Notes under the pieces: model-generated
Databases searched by the model: none
The model's input: only the letters and a program-made list of their open reading frames with translations
Told to the model about the DNA's origin: nothing
Source: Thalassobius sp965218685
Lineage (GTDB): Bacteria; Pseudomonadota; Alphaproteobacteria; Rhodobacterales; Rhodobacteraceae
NCBI RefSeq assembly: GCF_965218685.1
Contig: NZ_OZ244657.1
Coordinates: forward strand, 1,178,001 to 1,242,000
Direction of reading: 5' to 3'
Length of the DNA stretch: 64,000 bases
Shown here: positions 46,694 to 55,774 of the stretch, piece by piece
Position numbering within the stretch: position 1 is the stretch's first letter
How the letters are laid out: each line of letters starts with the position of its first letter
Made by a program: the position numbers and the translations under genes

Positions 46694-47430
46694 GCACGCT
46701 TCTAGAGGTTTCCGGTGTCTCGGTCAGCTTTGACGGGTTCAAGGCGATCAACAACCTGTCCTTCCAGATCGGCAATGCCGAACTGCGCGCCATTATCGGC
46801 CCGAACGGCGCAGGCAAGACGACCTTCATGGACATCATCACCGGCAAGACAAAACCCGACGAGGGGCGCGTCATCTGGGGCGAAAAATCTCAGTCCTTGC
46901 TGAAAATGTCCGAGGCCAAGATCGCCCGTGCAGGAGTGGGTCGTAAATTTCAGCGCCCCACCGTGTTCGAGGACCAGTCGGTCTTTGACAACCTGCTGAT
47001 GGCGCTGAAGAACGAACGCTCGCCCTGGCAGGTGCTGATGTTCAAGCCGCAGTTCAAGGACCTGGGCAAGGTCGAGGAGCTGGCCAGCGAAATTGGCCTG
47101 TCAGAAGAGCTGGACCGCAAAGCCGGAGAGCTGTCCCACGGTCAGAAACAGTGGCTGGAGATCGGGATGCTGCTGGCGCAGGAACCGCGGCTGTTGCTGG
47201 TCGATGAACCCGCCGCAGGCATGACACTGTCGGAACGCGAACACACCACCGATATTCTGGTCGAGGCCGCGAAAACCCGCGCGGTGGTCGTGGTGGAACA
47301 TGACATGGAATTCGTCCGCCGTCTGGAATGCAAGGTCACCGTGCTGCACGAAGGTAGCGTTTTGGCCGAAGGCTCGTTGGACCACGTGACACAAAACCAG
47401 GACGTCATTGACGTGTATTTGGGGCGCTAA
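46690..47430 (+). CDS. urtD: Urea ABC transporter ATP-binding protein UrtD
   Basis: 246 residues, LivG-type ATPase. Walker A GPNGAGKTTFMD, signature LSHGQKQWLEIG and Walker B LLLVDEPAAGM are complete. GRKFQRPTVFEDQSVFDNL is the UrtD-type Q-loop. Stop lies three bases before urtE. Confidence 0.96.
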   Translation: MSTLLEVSGVSVSFDGFKAINNLSFQIGNAELRAIIGPNGAGKTTFMDIITGKTKPDEGRVIWGEKSQSLLKMSEAKIARAGVGRKFQRPTVFEDQSVFDNLLMALKNERSPWQVLMFKPQFKDLGKVEELASEIGLSEELDRKAGELSHGQKQWLEIGMLLAQEPRLLLVDEPAAGMTLSEREHTTDILVEAAKTRAVVVVEHDMEFVRRLECKVTVLHEGSVLAEGSLDHVTQNQDVIDVYLGR

Positions 47431-47433
47431 AAG

Positions 47434-48129
47434 ATGCTGAAGACCGATAACCTGACCCTGCATTATGGCAGCTCGCAAATCCTGAACGGCATCTCGCTTG
47501 AGGCCGAGGTCGGCAAGGTGACCTGCGTGATGGGCACCAATGGCGTGGGCAAAACCAGCCTGCTGAAGGCCATTTCCGGCACGCATCCGCGCTCGGGTGG
47601 CGGGCTGGAGCTGGATGGCGAACAGATCGGCAAACTGCCCGCCCATGCTTTGGCGCGCAAGGGCGTGGGTTACGTCCCGCAGGGCCGCGATATCTTCCCT
47701 TTGCTGACCGTGCGCGAGAACCTGGAGACCGGGTTCGTCTGCCTGCCGCGCTCGGAACATTTCATTCCTGACGAAGTGTTCGAGCTGTTCCCGATCCTCA
47801 ATGATTTCCTGCATCGGCGCGGCGGGGATCTGTCCGGCGGGCAACAACAACAGCTGGCCATTGCCCGCGCGATGATCACCAAGCCCAAGTTGCTGCTGCT
47901 GGACGAGCCGACCGAGGGTATTCAGCCTAACATCATCCAGCAAATCGGCCGCGTGATTGAATACCTGCGCGATCAGGGCAACATGGCGATTATCCTGGTC
48001 GAGCAGTATTTCGACTTTGCCTATGGGCTGGCCGATCAGTTCGTGGTGATGCGCCGCGGAGAGGTCCTGAAACAGGGCGCCAAATCCGAATTGACGCGAG
48101 ACGAGTTGGTACAAGCCGTATCGGTTTGA
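47434..48129 (+). CDS. urtE: Urea ABC transporter ATP-binding protein UrtE
   Basis: 231 residues, LivF-type ATPase. Walker A GTNGVGKTSLLK, signature LSGGQQQQLAIARAM and Walker B LLLLDEPTEGIQPN are intact. Last gene of the urt operon. A tRNA gene follows 79 bases after the stop. Confidence 0.96.
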   Translation: MLKTDNLTLHYGSSQILNGISLEAEVGKVTCVMGTNGVGKTSLLKAISGTHPRSGGGLELDGEQIGKLPAHALARKGVGYVPQGRDIFPLLTVRENLETGFVCLPRSEHFIPDEVFELFPILNDFLHRRGGDLSGGQQQQLAIARAMITKPKLLLLDEPTEGIQPNIIQQIGRVIEYLRDQGNMAIILVEQYFDFAYGLADQFVVMRRGEVLKQGAKSELTRDELVQAVSV

Positions 48130-48208
48130 GGAGACTCAAAAAACCTTGCGAATCTGTGTTTTCGGTCTTGACGCGGGCGCGTGCCTTTCGTATTTCGCGT
48201 CCACTTTC

Positions 48209-48285
48209 GGCGGTATAGCTCAGTTGGTTAGAGCAGCGGAATCATAATCCGCGTGTCCGGGGTTCAAGTCCCTGTACCGCCACCA
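48209..48285 (+). tRNA. tRNA-Met (elongator), anticodon CAT
   Basis: 77 bases with an encoded CCA end. Acceptor stem GGCGGTA / TACCGCC, D arm AGCTCAGTTGGTTAGAGC, anticodon stem GCGGA/TCCGC with loop ATCATAA (anticodon 48243-48245), T arm CCGGGGTTCAAGTCCCTG with GTTCAAG. CAT can belong to Met or to the lysidine-modified Ile isoacceptor; the anticodon arm AGCGGAATCATAATCCGC matches alphaproteobacterial elongator Met. It does not have the unpaired first base of the initiator. Confidence 0.9.
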
Positions 48286-48351
48286 CTTCCCCCCCTTTTT
48301 CAAAATGAACTCGGCGCCAGTCTGGCGGCTGTTTCACTGCGCCCAAAAAAG

Positions 48352-48376
48352 AAGGGGCCGCCTGAAGCGACCCCTT
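48352..48376 (-). terminator. Terminator of the gabT-gabD operon
   Basis: Read on the minus strand: AAGGGG-T-CGC ... GCG-G-CCCCTT then CTTTTTT. Nine pairs with one mismatch and a clear T-run. A second hairpin, GGAGGTGGC / GCCACCTCC at 48382-48413, precedes it. Confidence 0.8.
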
Positions 48377-48441
48377 AAGTGGGAGGTGGCTGGAGGATGA
48401 GGAGGCCACCTCCAGGGATTTTGGTGATGCTATCGGCGGGC

Positions 48442-49917
48442 CTAGCTGATCCCGCCAATGCAGATGTTCTTGATCTCAAGGAAATCCTCGATCCCGTATT
48501 TCGAGCCTTCGCGCCCAAGCCCGGATTGCTTGATGCCCCCAAACGGCGCGACCTCGGTCGAGATCAGGCCGGTGTTGACCCCGACCATGCCGCTTTCCAG
48601 CGCCTCGGACATGCGCCAGACACGGCTCAGATCGTTGCTGTAGAAATACGAGGCAAGGCCAAACTCGCTGTCATTGGCCATGTCGATCACCTCGGCCTCG
48701 GTCTCGAACCGGACCAGAGCGGCCAGTGGACCGAAGGTTTCTTCGCGGCAGACCTGCATGTCGCGGGTCACGTCGCGCACGACCGTGGGGGCAAAGAACG
48801 TACCGCCCAGGTTCGAACGCGTGCCGCCCAAGGTTACGGTGGCGCCGTTGTCGACTGCGTTGGTGATATGAGCCTCGACCTTGTCCACGGCAGCCTGGTT
48901 GATCATCGGGCCGGTGGTGACGCCCTCGTGGAACCCGTTGCCGACAGACAGCTCGCGTACCTTGGCGGCCAGTTTCTCGGCGAAGGCATCATAGACGCCC
49001 GCCTGCACATAGATCCGGTTTGCGCATACGCAGGTTTGACCGTTGTTGCGGAACTTGGCGATCATCGCCCCGTCCACAGCGGCATCCAGATCAGCGTCGT
49101 CAAACACGATGAAGGGCGCGTTGCCGCCCAGCTCCAACGACATTTTCTTGATGGTGCCAGCGCATTGCTCCATCAGAATTTTGCCCACGCGGGTCGAGCC
49201 GGTGAAGGTGATCTTGCTGACCTTGGGATTGGCGCACAGCTCGGCGCCTACGCCTGCTGCGTCGGTCGAGGGGATCACGTTGAACACACCGGCAGGAATG
49301 CCCGCACGTTCGGCCAAAACCGCCATGGCCAGCGCCGACAGCGGCGTCAGTTCGGCCGGGCGGGCGACAAAGGTGCAGCCTGCGGCCAGCGCGGGCGCGA
49401 CCTTGCGGGCAATCATCGCGTTGGGGAAGTTCCAAGGCGTGATCGAGCCGACGACACCAACGGGTTGTTTTAAAACCATCAGGCGTTTGTCGCGCTGGTG
49501 GCCGGGGATGGTGTCGCCATAGATACGCTTGGCCTCTTCGGCGAACCATTCGATGAAGCTGGCACCATACAGGATTTCGCCGCGTGCTTCGGGCCATGGT
49601 TTGCCCATCTCGGCGGTCAGGATCGTGGCCAGATCGTCGGCGTTTTCCACCATCAGATCGTGCCAGCGGCGCAGGATGGCCGCGCGTTCCTTGCCGGTAT
49701 GGGCTTTCCAGTCGGCCATTGCGTCATAGGCCGCATCAATGGCCGCTGCGGTGTCTGCGGCGCTCAGATCCGAGACCTCGGCGATGACGTTGCCAGTGGC
49801 CGGGTCATGTACGGCAAAGGTTGCGTCGCCTTCGATCCAGGCGCCGTTCACATAGGCGCGGGTCTCCAGCAGCGAGGGATCGCTCAGCGGGATCGGCAGG
49901 GGAGTGACAGCGTTCAT
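48442..49917 (-). CDS. gabD: Succinate-semialdehyde dehydrogenase (NADP+)
   Basis: 491 residues, aldehyde dehydrogenase superfamily of the GabD type. The general base Glu is in MSLELGGNAPFIVFDDADLD, the nucleophile Cys in NNGQTCVCANRIYV, and TPWNFPNAMIARKVAPALAA is the nucleotide-domain signature. The neighbouring Cys of CVC is the pair that can form an oxidative switch in SSADH. It converts succinate semialdehyde from the GabT reaction to succinate. One base separates it from gabT. Confidence 0.93.
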   Translation of the reverse strand: MNAVTPLPIPLSDPSLLETRAYVNGAWIEGDATFAVHDPATGNVIAEVSDLSAADTAAAIDAAYDAMADWKAHTGKERAAILRRWHDLMVENADDLATILTAEMGKPWPEARGEILYGASFIEWFAEEAKRIYGDTIPGHQRDKRLMVLKQPVGVVGSITPWNFPNAMIARKVAPALAAGCTFVARPAELTPLSALAMAVLAERAGIPAGVFNVIPSTDAAGVGAELCANPKVSKITFTGSTRVGKILMEQCAGTIKKMSLELGGNAPFIVFDDADLDAAVDGAMIAKFRNNGQTCVCANRIYVQAGVYDAFAEKLAAKVRELSVGNGFHEGVTTGPMINQAAVDKVEAHITNAVDNGATVTLGGTRSNLGGTFFAPTVVRDVTRDMQVCREETFGPLAALVRFETEAEVIDMANDSEFGLASYFYSNDLSRVWRMSEALESGMVGVNTGLISTEVAPFGGIKQSGLGREGSKYGIEDFLEIKNICIGGIS

Positions 49918-49918
49918 A

Positions 49919-51196
49919 TCAGGCTCCTTTCACGGCGCGGATCGAGGCCTCGAGGATGTCCAGAGCCTCGGCAAACACGTCCTCGGGGATGGTCAGCGGG
50001 GCAAGGAAGCGGATCACGTTGCCGTAGACGCCACAGGTCAGCAGGATCAGGCCACGGCTCAGGGCTTCGGCACGGACAGCATTGGCGAAATCAGCGTCGG
50101 GGGCCGAACCGTCGGCGGTGTTGAATTCGGCAGCGACCATAAAGCCGGGGCCGCGCACATCCACCATCTGCGGGACGTCGGCGCGGATTTGGGTCAGGCG
50201 TTGCTTTAACTGCTCGCCCAATGCGGCAGCACGCTCGCAAAGCTCTTCTTCTTCGATCACGTCCAGTACCGCATGGGCCGCTGCGATCCCCAGAGGGTTG
50301 CCGCCATAGGTGCCACCCAGGCCACCGGGCTGCGCGGCGTCCATGATCTCGGCCCGGCCGGTAACGGCGGCCAGCGGCAGCCCGCCAGCCAGACCTTTAG
50401 CCATGGTGGTCAGGTCGGGGACGACATCATAGCCTTCCATCGCGAACAGGGTGCCGGTCCGGGCAAAGCCGGTCTGAATCTCGTCAGCGATCAGCAGAAT
50501 GCCGTGCTCGTCGCATAGGGCACGCAGGGCACGCATCAGCTCGGCCGGGGCAGGGTAGAAACCGCCCTCGCCCTGTACGGGCTCGATGATGATTGCGGCG
50601 ACGCGAGCGGGGTCCACATCGGCCTTGAACAGCTTTTCGATCCCGGCCATTGCATCCGCGACCGACGTACCATGCAGGTCAATCGGGAAGGGCGCGTGGA
50701 ACACGTCGGGCATCATCCCGCCGAAGCCCTTTTTGTAGGGGGCAACCTTGCCGGTCAGACTCATGCCCATGAAAGTCCGGCCGTGGAAGGCACCACCAAA
50801 GGCGATCACGGCCTGGCGTCCGGTGGCTGCGCGGGCGATCTTGATTGCATTTTCCACTGCCTCGGCGCCAGTGGTGACAAAGACGGTTTTCTTGTCGAAA
50901 TCCCCTGGAACCTTGTCGTTCAGGCGCTCGGCCAGGTGAATGTAGTTTTCATAGGGCAGCACCTGGTGGCAGGTGTGCGTGAAGGCCTGCAGCTGGGTTT
51001 GCACGGCTTCGACCACCTTGGGGTGGCAGTGGCCAGTGTTCACAACGGCGATGCCCGCAGCGAAATCGATATAGCGCGTGCCTTCGACGTCCCAGACCTC
51101 GGAGTTGCTGGCGCGGGCCGCGTAGATCTGAGTTTGCATGCCGACCCCTTTGGAAATGGCGGTGTCGCGGCGGGTGGCGATTTGCGAATTCAACAT
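49919..51196 (-). CDS. gabT: 4-aminobutyrate aminotransferase
   Basis: 425 residues, class III PLP aminotransferase. VFVTTGAEAVENAIKIAR and FGGAFHGRTFMGMSLTG bind cofactor, LLIADEIQTGFARTG holds the Asp, and the Schiff-base Lys is in TTMAKGLAGGLPLAAV. It makes succinate semialdehyde from GABA and 2-oxoglutarate (possibly also 5-aminovalerate). The start at 51196 is preceded by AAGGA; the frame open to 51337 contains no conserved residues. First gene of gabTD, divergent from the regulator at 51331. Confidence 0.92.
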   Translation of the reverse strand: MLNSQIATRRDTAISKGVGMQTQIYAARASNSEVWDVEGTRYIDFAAGIAVVNTGHCHPKVVEAVQTQLQAFTHTCHQVLPYENYIHLAERLNDKVPGDFDKKTVFVTTGAEAVENAIKIARAATGRQAVIAFGGAFHGRTFMGMSLTGKVAPYKKGFGGMMPDVFHAPFPIDLHGTSVADAMAGIEKLFKADVDPARVAAIIIEPVQGEGGFYPAPAELMRALRALCDEHGILLIADEIQTGFARTGTLFAMEGYDVVPDLTTMAKGLAGGLPLAAVTGRAEIMDAAQPGGLGGTYGGNPLGIAAAHAVLDVIEEEELCERAAALGEQLKQRLTQIRADVPQMVDVRGPGFMVAAEFNTADGSAPDADFANAVRAEALSRGLILLTCGVYGNVIRFLAPLTIPEDVFAEALDILEASIRAVKGA

Positions 51197-51244
51197 GTCA
51201 TGTCCTTTTTGGGGGGCTGAAGTTTGGAATAATGTATGCCGTTC

Positions 51245-51279
51245 ACGATTTTCGAAACAGTCTATTACTTGAGAATCGT
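51245..51279. promoter_or_regulatory. Inverted repeat in the gabT/XRE-cupin divergent promoter
   Basis: Arms ACGATTTTC and GAGAATCGT (one mismatch), about 26 bases centre to centre, roughly midway between the divergent starts. A likely operator for the adjacent XRE-cupin regulator. Confidence 0.4.
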
Positions 51280-51330
51280 AAGGTATTGATTTTAAATAAC
51301 TGAAAGAAACAGTGTTGCGGAATAATGAAC

Positions 51331-51897
51331 ATGACAAACACGCCCGAGGATGATCTGGATGTCGGTGCCCGTCTCAGGGCCCTGCGCAAGCGGGCTGGGC
51401 TTTCGCAGCGTGCGCTGGCCAAGAAGGTGGGGGTGCCGAACTCGACCATTTCGCTGATCGAGTCGGGCAAGACCAACCCTTCGGTCAGCGCGCTGCGGAG
51501 AATTTTGGACGGAATTCCGGTGGGAATGTCCGAATTCTTTGCCTTCCAGCCCGAGGCCGAGGTGAAGGTGTTCTTCAAAGCTGACGAGCTGACGGAAATC
51601 GGCAAGGGCAAGGTCTCGTTGCGGCAGGTGGGGCGCTCGTTGGCTGGCAAGTCCATGATGCTGCTGTATGAAACCTATGAACCGGGCGCGGATACTGGCC
51701 GGGCTCTTTATGGTCACGAGGCCGAGGAGGGCGGGATCGTTATCGCGGGGCGGGTCGAGATTACTGTCGGGGCGCAGCGCAAGATTTTGGGGCCGGGGGA
51801 CGCCTATTACTTCGACAGTCGTATGCCGCACAGGTTCCGACAGGTGGGGCCCGAAAAATGCGTCGTGGTCAGCGCCTGCACACCGCCGACGTTCTAA
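51331..51897 (+). CDS. XRE-family regulator with C-terminal cupin (PuuR-like)
   Basis: About 188 residues. The helix-turn-helix is in LSQRALAKKVGVPNSTISLIESGKTNP (about 28 to 52). The cupin domain (about 110 to 180) contains HEAEEGGIVIAGRVEITV and GDAYYFDSRMPHRF, with metal-type His residues. PuuR-like proteins repress putrescine/GABA genes, which matches the divergent gabT-gabD. An alternative start is ATG at 51325. Confidence 0.85.
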   Translation: MTNTPEDDLDVGARLRALRKRAGLSQRALAKKVGVPNSTISLIESGKTNPSVSALRRILDGIPVGMSEFFAFQPEAEVKVFFKADELTEIGKGKVSLRQVGRSLAGKSMMLLYETYEPGADTGRALYGHEAEEGGIVIAGRVEITVGAQRKILGPGDAYYFDSRMPHRFRQVGPEKCVVVSACTPPTF

Positions 51898-52070
51898 CCG
51901 CGTGTTGCGCGTCTGTGCCGGGAAGGTTCATACAATTTTTTTCACCTTTGCCACAAAATCGTCGAAGTCGAACCGCATTCACAACACCCTCTGCGGGCAA
52001 TGTCCGTAAGGGAGTAAAGTTCGAGTAGTAAGTCCAGGCGGGCATCGTCTGTCTGGGGAAGGGCGTGAAG

Positions 52071-53435
52071 ATGGCTGATAACAATGGTGCGATTCTGGAT
52101 GCAGGGAGCGGAGCTCTTGAGTTCGCGTCAATTTTGCCGGTCGAGCTTACCCCCTTCAACGGAGTGCTTCTTCTTTTCGTAGCGGTTCTGGCCGTTCGCG
52201 CCTTTGTGCAGCCTCGTCCCTTTGTGGCGGAAGGCGACAGGAAGCAGGACGCAGGCTTGCGGATGCCGCGCGGTCTGGGGTCGGACCGTAGCCTGCGAAA
52301 TACCGTGCGGGTTCTCAGTGATCCGGTGACCCCCAAGCCGCCAGCCGAGGCCAATTCGGCCGTGGCGCCGCAACCCAAGTCACACAAACTGCTGCAAGTG
52401 GCCTTTACCGCCCTTCTGGACGAGGTGATGGTCTTTTCGCCCGAGACGCTGGAAATCTCGTTCATGAACGCCAAGGCCGAGGCCCGCGTGGAAGGTCTGG
52501 GCTTGTCCCCCTGTGACATGACCTTTCCCGATCTTTTGCCCGACGAGAACCGTCAAATCGTGATCGAGGCTGCGCGGAATCTGCAGCGCAGTGGGCTGGA
52601 TTCCATCGTGTTCGAACTGTCTTTGGATGGCGTTCTGACCGAGCTGACTCTGAAGCTGATCCGCGAGACAGACAATGACGATTTCTTCATGGCGATTTTG
52701 CGCGACATTTCGGGCCGCGAAAACGATTCCAAAGCGCAAGCGGGCTATATCGCGACGCTAAGCCATGAAATGCGCACTCCGCTGACCTCGATCAAAGGGG
52801 CGGTGGACCTGGTGGCCTCGGGGCGTCTGGGTGAATTGCCCGCGGGTGCTGTGACAACGCTGAACGTAGCGCAGCGCAACCTGGATCGCCTGCTGCGCCT
52901 GACCAATGATATCCTGGATCTTGAGAAAATGGACGCCGGCAAGTTGCGGGTCGAGTTGGAAACGCTGGCCGCAGTCGATCTGGTCCGTGAGGCCACGCAG
53001 GAAATTCAGGGCTATGCGCGCGAGTTCGACGTCTCGGTTGCGATCGATATTCAAGTCGCTGACGGGCATATCATGGCCGACAAGACACGTCTGATGCAGG
53101 TGATGGCAAACCTTCTGTCCAATGCCATCAAGTATTCAACTCCGCAGTCCGAGGTCGTGGTGCGGGTCGAAGAAAACGGTGACGACATTTGTGTCAGCGT
53201 TCAGGATCAGGGCCCCGGTGTTCCGGACCACATGCGCGATGATCTGTTCGAGCCCTACCATCAGGGCCCGCAGGTGCAAAGCAAGGTTGCCGGCACGGGT
53301 CTTGGACTCACTATCGCAAAGCGGATCGTCGAGGCCCATAACGGGGCAATCGGCGTGGTGTCCGAGGCCGGCGAGGGCGCGCGCTTCTATTTCTCGATTC
53401 CCAAACTGGCCACAAAAGACGAGGTCGCCGCGTAA
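52071..53435 (+). CDS. Sensor histidine kinase with one membrane segment and PAS-like domain
   Basis: 454 residues. One hydrophobic helix (about 30 to 47), a linker with Pro/Ala-rich stretch, a PAS-like region (about 108 to 215), the HisKA dimerisation helix with H232 in SHEMRTPLTSIKGA, and the HATPase domain with N box MANLLSNAIKYS, DQGPGVP and GTGLGLTIAKRI. No receiver is attached. It lies 84 bases before the single-domain receiver gene. The start is ATG 52071, or GTG 52065. Confidence 0.88.
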   Translation: MADNNGAILDAGSGALEFASILPVELTPFNGVLLLFVAVLAVRAFVQPRPFVAEGDRKQDAGLRMPRGLGSDRSLRNTVRVLSDPVTPKPPAEANSAVAPQPKSHKLLQVAFTALLDEVMVFSPETLEISFMNAKAEARVEGLGLSPCDMTFPDLLPDENRQIVIEAARNLQRSGLDSIVFELSLDGVLTELTLKLIRETDNDDFFMAILRDISGRENDSKAQAGYIATLSHEMRTPLTSIKGAVDLVASGRLGELPAGAVTTLNVAQRNLDRLLRLTNDILDLEKMDAGKLRVELETLAAVDLVREATQEIQGYAREFDVSVAIDIQVADGHIMADKTRLMQVMANLLSNAIKYSTPQSEVVVRVEENGDDICVSVQDQGPGVPDHMRDDLFEPYHQGPQVQSKVAGTGLGLTIAKRIVEAHNGAIGVVSEAGEGARFYFSIPKLATKDEVAA

Positions 53436-53454
53436 GTCGGCTTATTCCCAAGGC

Positions 53455-53471
53455 CCCGGCCGGGCGCCGGG
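53455..53471 (+). other. GC hairpin between kinase and receiver genes
   Basis: Stem CCCGGC / GCCGGG, loop CGGGC, 20 bases after the kinase stop, without a T-run. It could weaken readthrough into the receiver gene. Confidence 0.35.
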
Positions 53472-53519
53472 TGCATTGATACAAGTTAAGCGCATGGCGC
53501 CGTGTGAAAGGTTAAAAAT

Positions 53520-53906
53520 ATGGCTGATACCCCCCACATCCTGCAGGTCGAAGACGACGCTGACATCCGCGAGATCACCAAGCTTGCCCTAGAGGCCTTG
53601 GGGGGTCTGAGCGTGGCGCAGGTCGCCAGCGGGGGTCAGGCCCTGGCCGAGGCCCCAGCCGTGGCGCCCGATCTTCTGCTGATGGATATGACCTTGCCGG
53701 ATATGGACGGGGTGCAAACGATGAACGCATTGCGCGAGCTGCCCGGGCTTGAGGACGTACCGACGATCTTTATGACCGCCCGCGCCCAATATGAGGAACA
53801 CGAGATCCTGATCCAGGCCGGCGCAATCGGGGTTATTCCCAAGCCATTCGACGCCATGACACTGGCGCAGGACGTTTTGGAAATTTGGGAAGGCCGGGCA
53901 GTGTAA
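53520..53906 (+). CDS. Single-domain response regulator
   Basis: 128 residues, a bare receiver. Acidic pocket E11/D12/D13, phosphoacceptor D56 in LLMDMTLPDMDG, T86 in IFMTAR and K108 in VIPKPFD are all present. With no output domain it probably shuttles phosphate, as in the relay formed with the kinase upstream and the Hpt protein encoded just downstream on the other strand. Confidence 0.9.
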   Translation: MADTPHILQVEDDADIREITKLALEALGGLSVAQVASGGQALAEAPAVAPDLLLMDMTLPDMDGVQTMNALRELPGLEDVPTIFMTARAQYEEHEILIQAGAIGVIPKPFDAMTLAQDVLEIWEGRAV

Positions 53907-53957
53907 AAGTCCGGCAAGGGCGCGCAAAGACGGATCGCAGCGCGCGGGGCGTACGCA

Positions 53958-54335
53958 TTAACCTTGAACGATCAACGCCATTTCCCCAAGCATGTCATCG
54001 ACTGCATTCAGCATGTGGTCGAACAGCTCGTCCATCTGCGCAGGCGAGGAGAGCAGCGTATCAATCGCAACTTCGACGGCTGTGCACAGCATGCCAAGAT
54101 CGGGATAGCCCATGGTCGCAGCCATGCCAGCGGTTTTGTGCGCGTTGTGGCGGAATAGCTCGATCGCGTCGACCGGATTGGAGTAGAGAACGTGCGAATC
54201 CCGCATCTCTTCCATCTCGTTCAGGCGTCCGGACAGCGTCGCGGCAAAGCGCGGGCGCATTTCGTCCAGCTTAGCGGCGAACAGTTCAGCATGCGCGGTT
54301 TGGCGTGCGGCTTGTAGGGCGGCTTCGGCAGACAT
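53958..54335 (-). CDS. Hpt-domain phosphotransfer protein
   Basis: 125 residues, all-helical. The phosphorylatable His is H66 in FRHNAHKTAGMAATMGYPDLG region, the Hpt signature. It is transcribed after the response regulator gene (overlap of five or so bases at 54335-54340). The frame extends to 54356 but the start at 54335 (MSAEAALQAAR) is the more likely. It meets the single receiver tail to tail. Confidence 0.82.
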   Translation of the reverse strand: MSAEAALQAARQTAHAELFAAKLDEMRPRFAATLSGRLNEMEEMRDSHVLYSNPVDAIELFRHNAHKTAGMAATMGYPDLGMLCTAVEVAIDTLLSSPAQMDELFDHMLNAVDDMLGEMALIVQG

Positions 54336-54339
54336 GCGA

Positions 54340-55338
54340 TCACCCAGCCCAGGCAAAGGCTTTGATCAGATCGCGCTTCCAGCCGGAATAGGCGTCGGAA
54401 TGCGCGGCATCCGAGGCCGCACGGCGGGCTTTGTCCACGGCGGTGTCGATCGCCTCGATTGCGGCCCGACCCGAGCGCAATCCCATGCGTTGGCACGGGC
54501 TGATGGCCACCTTAACTTCCATTTCACGCCAGTCGTCATAAACCAGCTCCATCTTGTCGATGGATTGCTGTACGTCCTGGATCAGCTGTTCAGGGTCGAT
54601 CTGATCGCGGCCGTGGCAAACGCAGATAAAGGCACCGCGTCCGGCATAGGACACGAAGGATTCACCATAGGACAGGCTGTCCGAAATCGCTTCGGCCACG
54701 TCGGTGATGGTGTAGTAGAACTCTTCTGCCGAGCAGCTGTCATACAGCGATCGCGCGTTCATGATCTGAAAAGCCAGGATATTTGTGGCGAACATGCCGC
54801 CGCGGCCAAGCTGAAGCAGGAAGTTTTCCAGCGCCATCCGGTCAATCACGCCTGCGACGTCACGCACTGCAAAGGCAGTGTCAAAGTTGAACTTCTCGCC
54901 TTGGAAATTGCCGTTCAGCAGCGATTGTACCATCTGGCCGCTTTGGCGGGCGTCGCGTTGTTTTTCATTCAGACGCTCTGCGACACGCATGCGCGTGCTC
55001 AGCTCCAGCGGGTCGAAAGGCTTGGTCACATAGTCCGAAGCCCCCGCTGCAAAGGCCTGGTTGATGAAGACCTTGTCCGACATGGCCGTAACCATCAGGA
55101 TCGGCGTTTCGGAATAATCAGGAATGTAGCGCAGCCAGTCACACAGCTCGATCCCCGACATCTGGGGCATCTGGATGTCCAGAAGGAAGCACTCGAAAGG
55201 AGACTCGGCGGTTTGTACGATTTCCATAGCCTCGGCAGCGGAACCGGCCGTGGTAATGTCGTCATACCCCGCCTTGGGCAAAGAGCCCTTCAGCAGGTCC
55301 AGGACCATCGGATCGTCGTCAACTGCAAGTATCTTCAT
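54340..55338 (-). CDS. Response regulator with degenerate GGDEF-like output domain
   Basis: 332 residues. The receiver (1 to 120) has D7/D8/D9, phosphoacceptor D54 in LLDIQMPQMSG and K106 in YVTKPFDP. The second half (about 150 to 310) has the fold pattern of a GGDEF domain, but the place of the active-site loop reads YAGRGAFICV, so cyclase activity is unlikely. It may bind a partner or the nucleotide only. Its stop overlaps the Hpt gene start region, so the two are one transcript. Confidence 0.82.
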   Translation of the reverse strand: MKILAVDDDPMVLDLLKGSLPKAGYDDITTAGSAAEAMEIVQTAESPFECFLLDIQMPQMSGIELCDWLRYIPDYSETPILMVTAMSDKVFINQAFAAGASDYVTKPFDPLELSTRMRVAERLNEKQRDARQSGQMVQSLLNGNFQGEKFNFDTAFAVRDVAGVIDRMALENFLLQLGRGGMFATNILAFQIMNARSLYDSCSAEEFYYTITDVAEAISDSLSYGESFVSYAGRGAFICVCHGRDQIDPEQLIQDVQQSIDKMELVYDDWREMEVKVAISPCQRMGLRSGRAAIEAIDTAVDKARRAASDAAHSDAYSGWKRDLIKAFAWAG

Positions 55339-55774
55339 GGTTCATCATCCAGCGTTTTGCACCCCGTCTTGCGATATTGGGGCGCAGATCGAAGCTTTTT
55401 CGTCCTCAATATATTTGACTCAAATTGTGGCGAATTTGGGCTGGGGCAGGGGCATTACAGTGGAGTGCCTGCGCAACTTTTGGCGCTAAATGGAAACAAC
55501 CGCCCGGCGAGCGCCGCATTGTTCGCGTTCGCGCGATAGCGGAGAGATGGTATTGGCGCATGGCGCCACAATCCTGCCCGATGGATTAATCGCGATTCGT
55601 CCCATTTACGCTGTTACGGTTTGGGAACAGCGCGGATTCTCTTGAGCGCGGGCGGGGAAATGTCCGGAAATGAGTAAAAATCTGGGGAAACTGCAAAAAA
55701 CTCTGGCAATATGATGCACCACATGCATAGGATTGCGCACTATAGTGCCTAAAATGGCAAATGGGAGGAATTAA
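55339..55774. other. Gene-free region upstream of the TRAP binding-protein gene
   Basis: 436 bases. The left end carries the promoter of the response regulator. Near 55554-55568 is TGGCGC-ATG-GCGCCA, a perfect six-base inverted repeat. The right end carries TGCA repeats (55715-55727) and the palindrome at 55737. No open frame in this stretch looks protein-like. Confidence 0.5.
55737..55748. promoter_or_regulatory. Palindrome GCACTATAGTGC, candidate box-regulon operator
   Basis: Perfect 12-base palindrome 26 bases before the TRAP binding-protein start, with TGCA-N5-TGCA just upstream. The CACTATAG core recurs before the benzoate-CoA ligase and boxC genes. Confidence 0.55.
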
